Positions 16,101-22,896 of a DNA stretch of 64,000 nt are shown here, one piece after another. Origin of the DNA: Hymenobacter aranciens (GTDB lineage Bacteria; Bacteroidota; Bacteroidia; Cytophagales; Hymenobacteraceae); assembly GCF_030580865.1 (NCBI RefSeq), contig NZ_JAUQSY010000013.1:1-64000 (forward strand), given 5' to 3'. The notes beneath the pieces are model-generated. The model saw nothing but the letters and a program-made list of their open reading frames with translations. It was not told the DNA's origin and made no database searches. How positions within the stretch are numbered: the stretch's first letter is position 1; each line of letters opens with the position of its first letter. A program made the translations under genes and the position numbers.

Positions 16101-19100
16101 ATAGCTAAACATCCCCCCGTCGAAGCCACCGCCCGTGATGAAATCCCGGTAGGTAGAAATCACGTCCAAGTCAGAGTCATTGTCAATGTCGGCCAGCTGG
16201 ATAGCGCTGGGCGTGTGCGTAAACGGCAGGGTTTGCACCAGCACCATGCCCGCCGCCCCGCGGTTTTCATACGTGCGCAACTCAGTGCTGCTCAGGCTCA
16301 CAAAGTCCAGGTCGCCATCGCCGTCGAGGTCGCCCGGCGCGGCATACGGCGCCTGCCGGGAATTGCCGATGCGCGTGGGCGGCCCAAAGTTGGCCGCAGT
16401 GCCCGGGCCCGGGGCGGCTGCCCGAAAGCTGTTGCCCTGCGGCAGCACCTGGCCCGCCAGCGGCCCGCTCGGCGTGGCAATGCCGCTGCCCAGCGACACA
16501 CTCACCTGCTCATTGGGCGCGAAAGGCTGCGTGGGGGTGAAGGTGAGCGTCGGGCTGCCGTTGCCGCTGAGCGTGCCGGTGCGCAGTCCCTGGCGCAGGT
16601 CGCCAAACACGCGGATGTCGGCGGCGGCTGCCGTCACCGGCTGGCTGAACGTCAGGCTGAGGCTGCTGCCGGTGGGGGCATTTACGGCCATCGCGGCAGG
16701 CGTCTGGCGCACAATGGTTACCGTAGGCGTCACGACGAAAGCCGTGGCCGAAGTGCCCCGGCCCATGGGCGTCGTAACGTCGACCAGCCCAGTAGTGGCG
16801 CCCACGGGCACCGTCACCCGCAGCAGCGAGTCGCTGACTACCTGAAACGACGGGGCGACCGTGCCGTTGAACCGCACTTCCGAGGCCTGGCTGAAATACC
16901 GCCCCGCTACCAGTATCAGGCGGCCCACCGGCGCCAAGGCCGGCATAAAGGCCGTGAAGAGCGGGCGGGGGCGGGGGCTGTTCCAGCACAGGTAATCCTG
17001 CCCGTTCGTGGCATCCGATACCAGCGCATCCAAGTCGAGGTCGCCGTCGAAGTCGGCCAGCAGCAGGTGGGGCGAGGTGCTGAGGGCTCCCACGGCATAC
17101 GGCGTGTTGGGCGAAGGCTGAAACTGCCCCTGGCCATTATTCAGCAACACTGCAATGCCTCCTTTGCCCGCAACGCTCTGGCCAGTCAGCAAGTCGAGGT
17201 CGCCGTCGCCGTCCACATCGGCCACGCTTACGGTAGTAGGTGGCGAGGCTGCACTCATGCCCGAGGGCGGAATGGTGACGGTGCTGGTGCTGACACCGTT
17301 GCTATTCAGCGAGCCGCTACCGTCGTTGAGGACTACGGTCAGGCTACTTGCCGGGTCGGCAATGACGATGTCGAGGTCACCATCGTTGTCGAAGTCGCCC
17401 AACGCCAAGCTTTGGATGGCACCCAGGCGCAACAGCCCCTGGCCGAGAGAGTCAAACTGCCCCTGTCCGTCGCCAAGTAATATCCTCAGGTAACGATTCT
17501 GACTGAATGTATTGCCGAGCAGCACCACATCCAGCTTCCCATCATTGTTGCAGTCGCCGAGGGCAAACGACGGCGTGGTAGCCAGGCCGGTTGGGCCGGC
17601 ATCGGTAGGCGTTGCCAAAGTGCCCGTGCCCAGGTTGCGGCACAGCTTCAGATAGTAGTAGCCGGCACTTCTGGCTAGCAGGTCCAGGTCGCCGTCGGCA
17701 TCCACGTCGCCCAGTGCCATCGGGGCTACCTGCGTCAGGGTCTGGGTGAGGATTAGGGAGCCGTTGATGTTGATAAACAGATAGGTGTACGGATTGAGCG
17801 GGTCGCGGGCCCCCGCCACCACGTCGAGGTCAGCGTCTCCGTCGAGGTCGCCCACCAGTAGCGTGCCCGTGCCGCCCGCCAGGCTCACGCTCACACCCGG
17901 CCCAAAGCCGTTGGTGCCCTGGCCGGGGCGCACCGTCAGGCCCGTGGCGGTGCTGGTAATCAGGTCCAGGTTGTCATCGCCGTCAAGGTCGGCGGTAATG
18001 GTTTGACTCATGGTGGCTACGCCCGGCATACTGCGGGTGGTGGCGGGGCCAAAAAAGCCTTCGCCCGTGCCCCCGGTAGCCGTAATAAACTGCATCGTCT
18101 GCCCGTTCAGCACCGCGCCGCTGGTGCCGCGCAGGTTGGCGCGCGTGCTCACGCTCACCCATTCGCCCACCCCAAAGGGCTGAGTTGGCTGGAAGGCCAG
18201 CGTGGCGGTGCCCCCACCGGTGAGGGTGCCCGGGCGCCGGCCCTGCCGCAGCGCCGAAAACACGGCCAGCCCGCCCGTGGCAGTGGCCGAAGCCGCCTCA
18301 ATGGGCGCGCTGCACGTCACCTGCACCGCGCTGGTGCGGTTCACGGTGGGGGCATTGCGGGCGGGCTGCCAGGCCGTCACCGTCAGCGGAGGCACCACCT
18401 GAAACGCGGTAGCCGAGGTGACGGACCCACCCTGGGTAGTCACCACCACCGGCCCGGAAGTGGCGCCAGCGGGCACCACGGCCGTCAGCTGCGTCGCCGA
18501 TACCACCGTGAAGCTGGTGGCCGGTACGCCATTGAAACTCACGTTCAGGGTGGTCCCAAGATGGCTGCCCGTGATGGTGACAGTGGCCCCGATAACGCCT
18601 GCCGCGGGCGTGAAGCCCGCCAGTGTGGGCATGGCGGGCGTGGCGCCATTGCGCACCAGCACTACACTGTTGCTAAGATGATTGGCCGTTATCAGGTCGA
18701 GGTCGCCGTCGCCGTCCACGTCGCCCAGCGTCACGCCCATGGCTTCGGATGCCGTGGGCCAGCCGGGCGTTACCAGCTGCACCGAGCCTACCTGCGCGGT
18801 AAACGTGCCGGCTGCGTTGTTGAGGTAGGTCAGCACCTGGCCGCCGGTGCCTTGGGCAATTACTACATCAAGGTCGCCATCGGCATCTACGTCGGCGGCC
18901 GCCAGGCCGGTGGGCGTGCTGCCCGTGGGCAGGCTTACAGTGGTGCCAGTGCTGGAAAAAACGCCCGCCGCAATGTTGCGGCGGATACTCCACGACCCGC
19001 CGCTGCCGTTGGCCGTCAGCAGGTCGGGTAGCCGGTCGTTGTTGATGTCGGCCACCACCAGCTCGGTTGGGCCCGCTCCCACACTCACCGTGGAGCCCCC

Positions 19101-20153
19101 GCTAAACTGGCCGCTACCCGAGTTCAGCCGCACGGTTACGGAGTTGCTGCCTTCGTTCGACACGAGCAGGTCGAGGTCGCCGTCGCCGTCCACATCGCTC
19201 AGGGCCACTGCGCTGGGCCGGGTGCCCACTGCTACGTCCACGCTGGCTAGAAAATAGCCCGCTCCGTTGTTCAGGCGCACGCTGGCCGAGTTGCCGTCGC
19301 GGTTGGCCGTCACCACGTCGAGGTCGCCATCAGCATCCACGTCGCCCACGGTCACGCTCACCGGGCGCAGCCCCACGGGCAGAATCTGTCCGCCCAGGCC
19401 CAGCACCCCAAACCGTCCGGTTCCGTCGTTGAGGCAAATGGAGATGGCCGCATTGTCGGCATCGCCCGCCACAATGTCCAGGTAGCCGTCCTGGTTGAAA
19501 TCGCCGACGGCCAGGCCGCCCGGCGCACTGCCTACCACCGAGTTAATGTAAAACGAAAACCGCCCGGTACCGTCGTTGCGGTACGTGACGGCCCCAAACA
19601 GGCCGCCGGTCGTCAGTAGGTCCAGGTCGCCATCGTTGTCGACATCAGCCAGTACCTGGTCGCGCGAATTGGTAACGCCCACCACCGTCGAATCGATGAA
19701 GAAGCCGCGGCCGGTGCCGCTGGCAGCCGTCCGAAACTGGTACACCTGCGGCCGGATACCCACGCCGCTGGCGTTCGTGAGCGTCGCCGGCAGGCTGACG
19801 CTCACCAGCTCACCGCTGCCAAAGCTCCGGGTGGGCGTAAAGGTCAACAGCGTCGAGCCGCCGCCCGTCAGACTGCCGGCCCGCACGCCCCCCAGCTGGT
19901 TGCCATACACGCGCAGCGTAGCGGCCGAAGCCGCCGTTATCGCCTGCGAAAAGCCGGGTCTGACCACACTGCTAACGGCTACGGCCGTTGAATTGCGCGG
20001 CGGAGTTACCGACGTCACAGTGGGAGCCTGCGCCCGGGCGGGAGCCGTTGCGCTCAGCAAAAGCCCGGCCAGCAGCCCGCGCACTGCCGCAGCCGTGCCG
20101 AAGATATTCCGGCCGCCGGCCAGTGGCAAAGAGAAAGGTACCGGTAAAGGCAT
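13116..20153 (-). CDS. Giant modular surface protein: Big_5-like, FG-GAP/VCBS and IPT/TIG repeats with T9SS sorting domain
   Basis: 2345 residues with a signal peptide ending about residue 42 (PARAQ). The body is four supermodules in the same order: a Big_5-like (SbsA Ig-like) domain, a long block of FG-GAP/VCBS calcium-binding repeats marked by DVDGDGDLDL-type sequences, then one or two IPT/TIG domains (for example PTLAGFTPAAGVIGATVTITG). The fourth ends in a T9SS type A sorting domain (LYPNPARSAVTWRG to VSRLLRLIVE). The repeated Asp-rich loops are expected to bind calcium and form beta-propellers. It would be exported by the Sec system and then T9SS to the cell surface or medium. A role in adhesion, gliding or polymer binding is likely but unproven. 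It is monocistronic. Confidence 0.9.
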   Translation of the reverse strand: MPLPVPFSLPLAGGRNIFGTAAAVRGLLAGLLLSATAPARAQAPTVTSVTPPRNSTAVAVSSVVRPGFSQAITAASAATLRVYGNQLGGVRAGSLTGGGSTLLTFTPTRSFGSGELVSVSLPATLTNASGVGIRPQVYQFRTAASGTGRGFFIDSTVVGVTNSRDQVLADVDNDGDLDLLTTGGLFGAVTYRNDGTGRFSFYINSVVGSAPGGLAVGDFNQDGYLDIVAGDADNAAISICLNDGTGRFGVLGLGGQILPVGLRPVSVTVGDVDADGDLDVVTANRDGNSASVRLNNGAGYFLASVDVAVGTRPSAVALSDVDGDGDLDLLVSNEGSNSVTVRLNSGSGQFSGGSTVSVGAGPTELVVADINNDRLPDLLTANGSGGSWSIRRNIAAGVFSSTGTTVSLPTGSTPTGLAAADVDADGDLDVVIAQGTGGQVLTYLNNAAGTFTAQVGSVQLVTPGWPTASEAMGVTLGDVDGDGDLDLITANHLSNSVVLVRNGATPAMPTLAGFTPAAGVIGATVTITGSHLGTTLNVSFNGVPATSFTVVSATQLTAVVPAGATSGPVVVTTQGGSVTSATAFQVVPPLTVTAWQPARNAPTVNRTSAVQVTCSAPIEAASATATGGLAVFSALRQGRRPGTLTGGGTATLAFQPTQPFGVGEWVSVSTRANLRGTSGAVLNGQTMQFITATGGTGEGFFGPATTRSMPGVATMSQTITADLDGDDNLDLITSTATGLTVRPGQGTNGFGPGVSVSLAGGTGTLLVGDLDGDADLDVVAGARDPLNPYTYLFININGSLILTQTLTQVAPMALGDVDADGDLDLLARSAGYYYLKLCRNLGTGTLATPTDAGPTGLATTPSFALGDCNNDGKLDVVLLGNTFSQNRYLRILLGDGQGQFDSLGQGLLRLGAIQSLALGDFDNDGDLDIVIADPASSLTVVLNDGSGSLNSNGVSTSTVTIPPSGMSAASPPTTVSVADVDGDGDLDLLTGQSVAGKGGIAVLLNNGQGQFQPSPNTPYAVGALSTSPHLLLADFDGDLDLDALVSDATNGQDYLCWNSPRPRPLFTAFMPALAPVGRLILVAGRYFSQASEVRFNGTVAPSFQVVSDSLLRVTVPVGATTGLVDVTTPMGRGTSATAFVVTPTVTIVRQTPAAMAVNAPTGSSLSLTFSQPVTAAAADIRVFGDLRQGLRTGTLSGNGSPTLTFTPTQPFAPNEQVSVSLGSGIATPSGPLAGQVLPQGNSFRAAAPGPGTAANFGPPTRIGNSRQAPYAAPGDLDGDGDLDFVSLSSTELRTYENRGAAGMVLVQTLPFTHTPSAIQLADIDNDSDLDVISTYRDFITGGGFDGGMFSYTNDGNGRLTAASSLQQQLGGIGGVALADLDNDGDLDMVLPTNLRDSTNVRLNDGHGNFKNHARLLPNPGNSTFYLNTVVIGDIDGDGDLDIVAAEPYLAGIYTFLNDGAANFSPARVFRGGGSLTDLTLTDFDQDGDLDLLGYWDTTSFNAISLIYNDGTGDFGRTPLTNFTVAPETKLLKMGDVDGDGDLDILTTHNNWSSGLPIAMRWYLNTNGIISPANSLTFALQGWALATADFDGDGSLDLLASYNGDSQVTAGLFTILNRPAAPTLTAFSPATAVAGSTITLTGTNFGSTSSVLIGGVAATFVVVSATQLTVVVPALASTGTVQVITPGGSATAPGQLQLPGPTLAGFTPPAGAPGRLVTLQGTYLGGATQVQFNGVAASSFTVVSATEVQAVVPGNATTGRLTVITPSGLATSVDSFHVRPSTMVTSAQPGYNANQVPVGTNLQFNFSAALGATLPDGPRVFSALRQGRRTGTVTGAGTTTLRFDPTLDFAPGELINVSTPAPLFDQNSDPVRGQVQQFRTATGGTGRGFFVAHDSLMLPNNLPTLGTSLVADFDNDSYPDLLAVTGSGNSARLRRGTPTGWFDMAAAASRALEPRTVSEILAADLDGDGDLDVITKSKPSYSVYGQQRSAIGLNYNDGTGNFAQRDTLECRSWPGTLQVGDLNADGYLDFVGGWNNDSIAIGFTNGQGRVARLAFRPVPGSMKGVALGDLDNDGDLDLVGSDFTGGSRLYLNDGAANFSPGQQLAGPSQLITTLLADFDNDGLLDVVQLGTASFGAATGQLALWRNQRSSFTVIRSTLPVAPSTAVVGDVNADGLLDIVVLMASSQRLPNCLVLLNGGAAGFSQQLFRLAPGLDLSSLQLTDLDGDADLDLSAMASWPADILITARNEARLPTATAAPATGAPADVLYPNPARSAVTWRGQVTVGQPVTLQLLNSLGQVVSQQTLPAAAAPERQARLPVQGLAAGFYTVRVTNPGQVSRLLRLIVE

Positions 20154-20300
20154 AAAATCGTCAGTAATACAGTGCGCTCAGACGGAGTAAAGATGCTGCA
20201 AAAAAAACGATTGTACCTCGCTCACCCTTTCGTCTTTGCCTGCCAGCCAGCGGCCCGCTAGGTCGTGCCAACACCTGCAAAAAAGCCAATTTTAAGTTTG

Positions 20301-20325
20301 TGGTAGAAAATGGTAAATCGTGGTT
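20301..20325 (+). promoter_or_regulatory. Probable MraZ operator: three TGG repeats at 10-bp spacing
   Basis: TGGTAGAAAA, TGGTAAATCG and TGGTTGCTTT follow one another at 20301, 20311 and 20321. MraZ of E. coli is known to bind direct TGGG-type repeats one helical turn apart at its own promoter. The third repeat overlaps the -33 element, a good position for repression. Confidence 0.6.
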
Positions 20326-20353
20326 GCTTTTCGAAAAGCAAGCTGTACTTTTG
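20323..20353 (+). promoter_or_regulatory. Promoter of the dcw cluster
   Basis: GTTG (20323-20326), 19 bases, then TACTTTTG (20346-20353) match the Bacteroidota TTTG-N19-TAnnTTTG consensus. The ATG of mraZ is at 20383, giving a leader of roughly 25 bases. Confidence 0.75.
20327..20340. promoter_or_regulatory. Perfect 14-bp palindrome in the promoter spacer
   Basis: The sequence CTTTTCGAAAAG, extended to 14 bp, is its own reverse complement (GCTTTTCGAAAAGC including the preceding G at 20326). It lies between the -33 and -7 elements, so a dimeric regulator bound there would block RNA polymerase. Confidence 0.5.
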
Positions 20354-20382
20354 TTATAGCCCCTCGAAAATCCCCCTTCACC

Positions 20383-20853
20383 ATGCACCTGCTCTCCGGC
20401 GAATACGAATGCAAGCTCGACCCGAAAGGGCGGCTCGTACTGCCGTCGAAGGTGAAGGGAAACCTGCCCGAAGAATCGGGTAATCAGCTGGTTTTGGTGC
20501 GGGGCTTCGAGCCCTGCCTGGTGCTCTACCCGCAGTCGGCCTGGCGCGTGATTCACGAGAAAGTGATGGCGCTGGACGAGTTTAACGAGGAATACCGGCA
20601 GTTTCAGCGCAACTTCTTCCGGGGCATGACCGAGGTGGAGCTCGACAGCATTGGGCGCTTCATGCTGCCGCGCACCATGCTGCGCTACGCCGGCATCGAA
20701 AAGGAAGCCATCATCGTGGGCCTTGGCAACCGCTGCGAAGTGTGGGACCCGGCCCGCTACGACGAGTTCCTCATCAAAGACCAGCAGAGCTTCTCGAAGC
20801 TGGCACAGAAGTTTTTATCCGTCGAAACGCCGCTCAGCGGCCTGGCCGCATGA
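20383..20853 (+). CDS. mraZ: Transcriptional regulator MraZ
   Basis: 156 residues from ATG 20383 (MHLLSGEYECKLDPKGR). Two SpoVT/AbrB-like half-domains each carry the D-x-K/I-GR motif: LDPKGRLVLP near residue 14 and LDSIGRFMLP near residue 87. MraZ forms rings and controls the dcw operon it heads, usually by repression. The promoter upstream holds a likely MraZ box. The stop overlaps the start of rsmH (ATGA). Upstream in-frame codons lie within the promoter and are not used. Confidence 0.95.
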   Translation: MHLLSGEYECKLDPKGRLVLPSKVKGNLPEESGNQLVLVRGFEPCLVLYPQSAWRVIHEKVMALDEFNEEYRQFQRNFFRGMTEVELDSIGRFMLPRTMLRYAGIEKEAIIVGLGNRCEVWDPARYDEFLIKDQQSFSKLAQKFLSVETPLSGLAA

Positions 20854-21773
20854 GCGAGTACCTCAACGATACCGCCTACCACCGCCCGGTGATGCTGGCC
20901 GAATGCCTCGCCGCGCTCGACCTGAAGCCCGGTGGCCGCTACGTGGATGTCACCTTCGGCGGCGGCGGCCACTCGGCCCGCATCCTCGAAAAGCTGACCG
21001 ATGGCCATCTCTACAGCTTCGACCAGGATGCTGATGCCGAGGCCGAAGCCGACAAGCTGGCCCGCCCGCAGTTCACCTTCATTCGGGCTAATTTTCGCGA
21101 CTTAGTCGCTGAGCTACAGCAGCGCGCCGCCCTGCCCGTGGACGGCCTGCTGGCCGACCTCGGCGTGAGCTCGCACCAGTTCGACACGCCCGAGCGCGGC
21201 TTCAGCACCCGCTTCGACGGCCCGCTCGACATGCGCATGGACCCCGCTGGCGACCTCACCGCCGCCGACGTGCTCAACGACTACTCCGACAAAGACCTGC
21301 ACCGCATCTTCGGCATGTACGGCGAAGTGACCAACGCCCGCACCCTGGCTCAAACCGTAGTAGCCGCCCGCCGGGGCCGCCCGCTGGCTACCATCGCCGA
21401 GCTCAAAAAAGCCATCGAGCCCTGCACCCCGCGCGGCAAAGAAAATAAATACCTGGCGCAAGTGTTTCAGGCGCTGCGTATTGAGGTAAACCAGGAAATG
21501 CAGGCCCTGCAGGAAATGCTGCTGCAAACGGCCGACGTGCTCCGCCCCGGCGGCCGCCTGGTGGTGATGAGCTACCACTCGCTCGAAGACCGGCTGGTGA
21601 AGAATTTCATTGGCAAGGGCAAGTTTTTCGGCGAGGTGGAAAAGGACTTTTTTGGCAATGAAACCAAGCCGTTTGAGGCCCTCAACCGCAAGCCGGAAGA
21701 GGCCTCGGCTGAGGAAATTGCCCTGAACAGCCGCGCCCGCAGTGCTAAATTGCGGGTTGCGGTGAGGAATTAA
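20850..21773 (+). CDS. rsmH: 16S rRNA (cytosine-N4)-methyltransferase RsmH
   Basis: 307 residues. Landmarks in order are YHRPVML, the SAM-binding DVTFGGGGHS, LADLGVSSHQFD, RGFSTRFDGPLDMRMD and the C-terminal SYHSLEDRLVKNF. It methylates C1402 of 16S rRNA with SAM. Its start overlaps the mraZ stop by four bases, indicating translational coupling. The 150-base gap to ftsL contains a C10 run and a short inverted repeat. Confidence 0.96.
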   Translation: MSEYLNDTAYHRPVMLAECLAALDLKPGGRYVDVTFGGGGHSARILEKLTDGHLYSFDQDADAEAEADKLARPQFTFIRANFRDLVAELQQRAALPVDGLLADLGVSSHQFDTPERGFSTRFDGPLDMRMDPAGDLTAADVLNDYSDKDLHRIFGMYGEVTNARTLAQTVVAARRGRPLATIAELKKAIEPCTPRGKENKYLAQVFQALRIEVNQEMQALQEMLLQTADVLRPGGRLVVMSYHSLEDRLVKNFIGKGKFFGEVEKDFFGNETKPFEALNRKPEEASAEEIALNSRARSAKLRVAVRN

Positions 21774-21924
21774 GCGAGTTAAAAGTGACAAGTTAAAGGT
21801 TGAAATAACTTCAGCATCGTTGGTTTTAACATCTTGTATCACAACCCCCCCCCCAACTTTACCACTCAAGCCGATAGTCAGGCCGCAGTCTTTTAACTCC
21901 CAACTTTTAACTTTTACCTGAAGA
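21774..21924. repeat. rsmH-ftsL gap with inverted repeat and C10 tract
   Basis: GAGTTAAAAG (21776-21785) pairs with CTTTTAACTC (21890-21899), flanked by further AGTTAAA-like units in both orientations. A run of ten C residues (21845-21854) sits in the loop. No gene is present. The homopolymer is of the kind that slips during replication. Confidence 0.75.
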
Positions 21925-22896
21925 ATGGCCGCTAACACTTTCCGTCCGAACGGTGCACCGCGCCGGGCCAACGTGCCCCGACCGGTGAGCGCGCCGGAGC
22001 CGGAGGTGGCGCCCGCGCCCATTGTCGTGCCCGAGCCGGAGCCGCTGGCTGTGAAGGAAAAGAAGCACAAAAAGGAGCGTCCGACCCCGGTAGAGGTTGA
22101 GGAACAGCCTGAACGCGCGCCTCGTAGCAGTTGGAGCATCTTCTCGCTGCTCGACCGGCTGACGAGCGTGGATGGCCTTTTCCGGGAGGGTTTGCCGGTG
22201 CATTACCTGCCACACCTGCTGTTCGTGATGCTGCTGACCCTGCTCTACATCGGCAACACGCACTATGGCAACCGCATGAACCGCAATATCATGCGCCTGA
22301 AGCAGGAAACGGAAGACCTGCGGGCCGACTACACGACGCTGAAATCGGACTACATGGAGGCCAGCAAGCAAAGCGAGGTAGCCCGCAAAGTAGCAGCCTT
22401 CGGGCTGGTCGAAAGCTCGTCGCCACCCTTCCGCATCACCGTGCCCGCTGGCCACCTCGATGCGGCCGAGCTGGAGCTCATGCCGGTGCTCACGGCTGAT
22501 ACGCTGTCGGCCCGCGCCGCTCGTGATTCCATCGCCGCGCACATTGCCGACTCGCTGGCGGGGCGACAACGCCGTTTGGCCGCTGGCGATGAGGATGATG
22601 GCCCGGAAATCATCGGCGCCCCGCCACAGGAGCTGGACGGCGACACCGCCGCCGTAGCAGCGCGCAGCAACGCGGTGCGGCGGGCCTTGGCTACGGGCCG
22701 GTCGAGCAAGGCGGTTGGCGACAAGGCTAAATCGACCAAAAAGAAAGCGGTAAGCAAGCCGAAAAACAGCGCGAAAGCCAGCAGCAAGAAAAAGCCCGAC
22801 AGCAAGAAATCGGCACAAAAAGGTACAGTCGGGAGTACAAAACAGCACAAGGCTAAAAGTACTGACAGCCAGCGCAGTAAGCATACTACACGATGA
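21925..22896 (+). CDS. ftsL: FtsL-like division protein with long N- and C-terminal extensions
   Basis: 323 residues, far longer than usual FtsL (about 100-180). A proline/glutamate-rich N-terminus (1-65) precedes a single membrane helix (about 94-112), then a coiled-coil stretch (NIMRLKQETEDLRADYTTLK) of the FtsL/FtsB kind. The C-terminal 90 residues are low-complexity Lys/Ser/Ala and should be periplasmic. In Bacteroidota the gene between rsmH and ftsI encodes an FtsL-like protein that links FtsQ, FtsB and FtsI in the divisome. The stop overlaps the ftsI start (ATGA). The basic tail resembles that of FtsI encoded next door. Confidence 0.75.
   Translation: MAANTFRPNGAPRRANVPRPVSAPEPEVAPAPIVVPEPEPLAVKEKKHKKERPTPVEVEEQPERAPRSSWSIFSLLDRLTSVDGLFREGLPVHYLPHLLFVMLLTLLYIGNTHYGNRMNRNIMRLKQETEDLRADYTTLKSDYMEASKQSEVARKVAAFGLVESSSPPFRITVPAGHLDAAELELMPVLTADTLSARAARDSIAAHIADSLAGRQRRLAAGDEDDGPEIIGAPPQELDGDTAAVAARSNAVRRALATGRSSKAVGDKAKSTKKKAVSKPKNSAKASSKKKPDSKKSAQKGTVGSTKQHKAKSTDSQRSKHTTR

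Larger units (their letters stand above)
20154..20382. other. Divergent intergenic region upstream of mraZ
   Basis: It separates the giant surface-protein gene (minus) from mraZ (plus). The mraZ-proximal 80 bases carry the promoter and repeats described separately. The half nearer the surface gene shows an A8 run (20201-20208) and no clear promoter for that gene. Confidence 0.6.
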
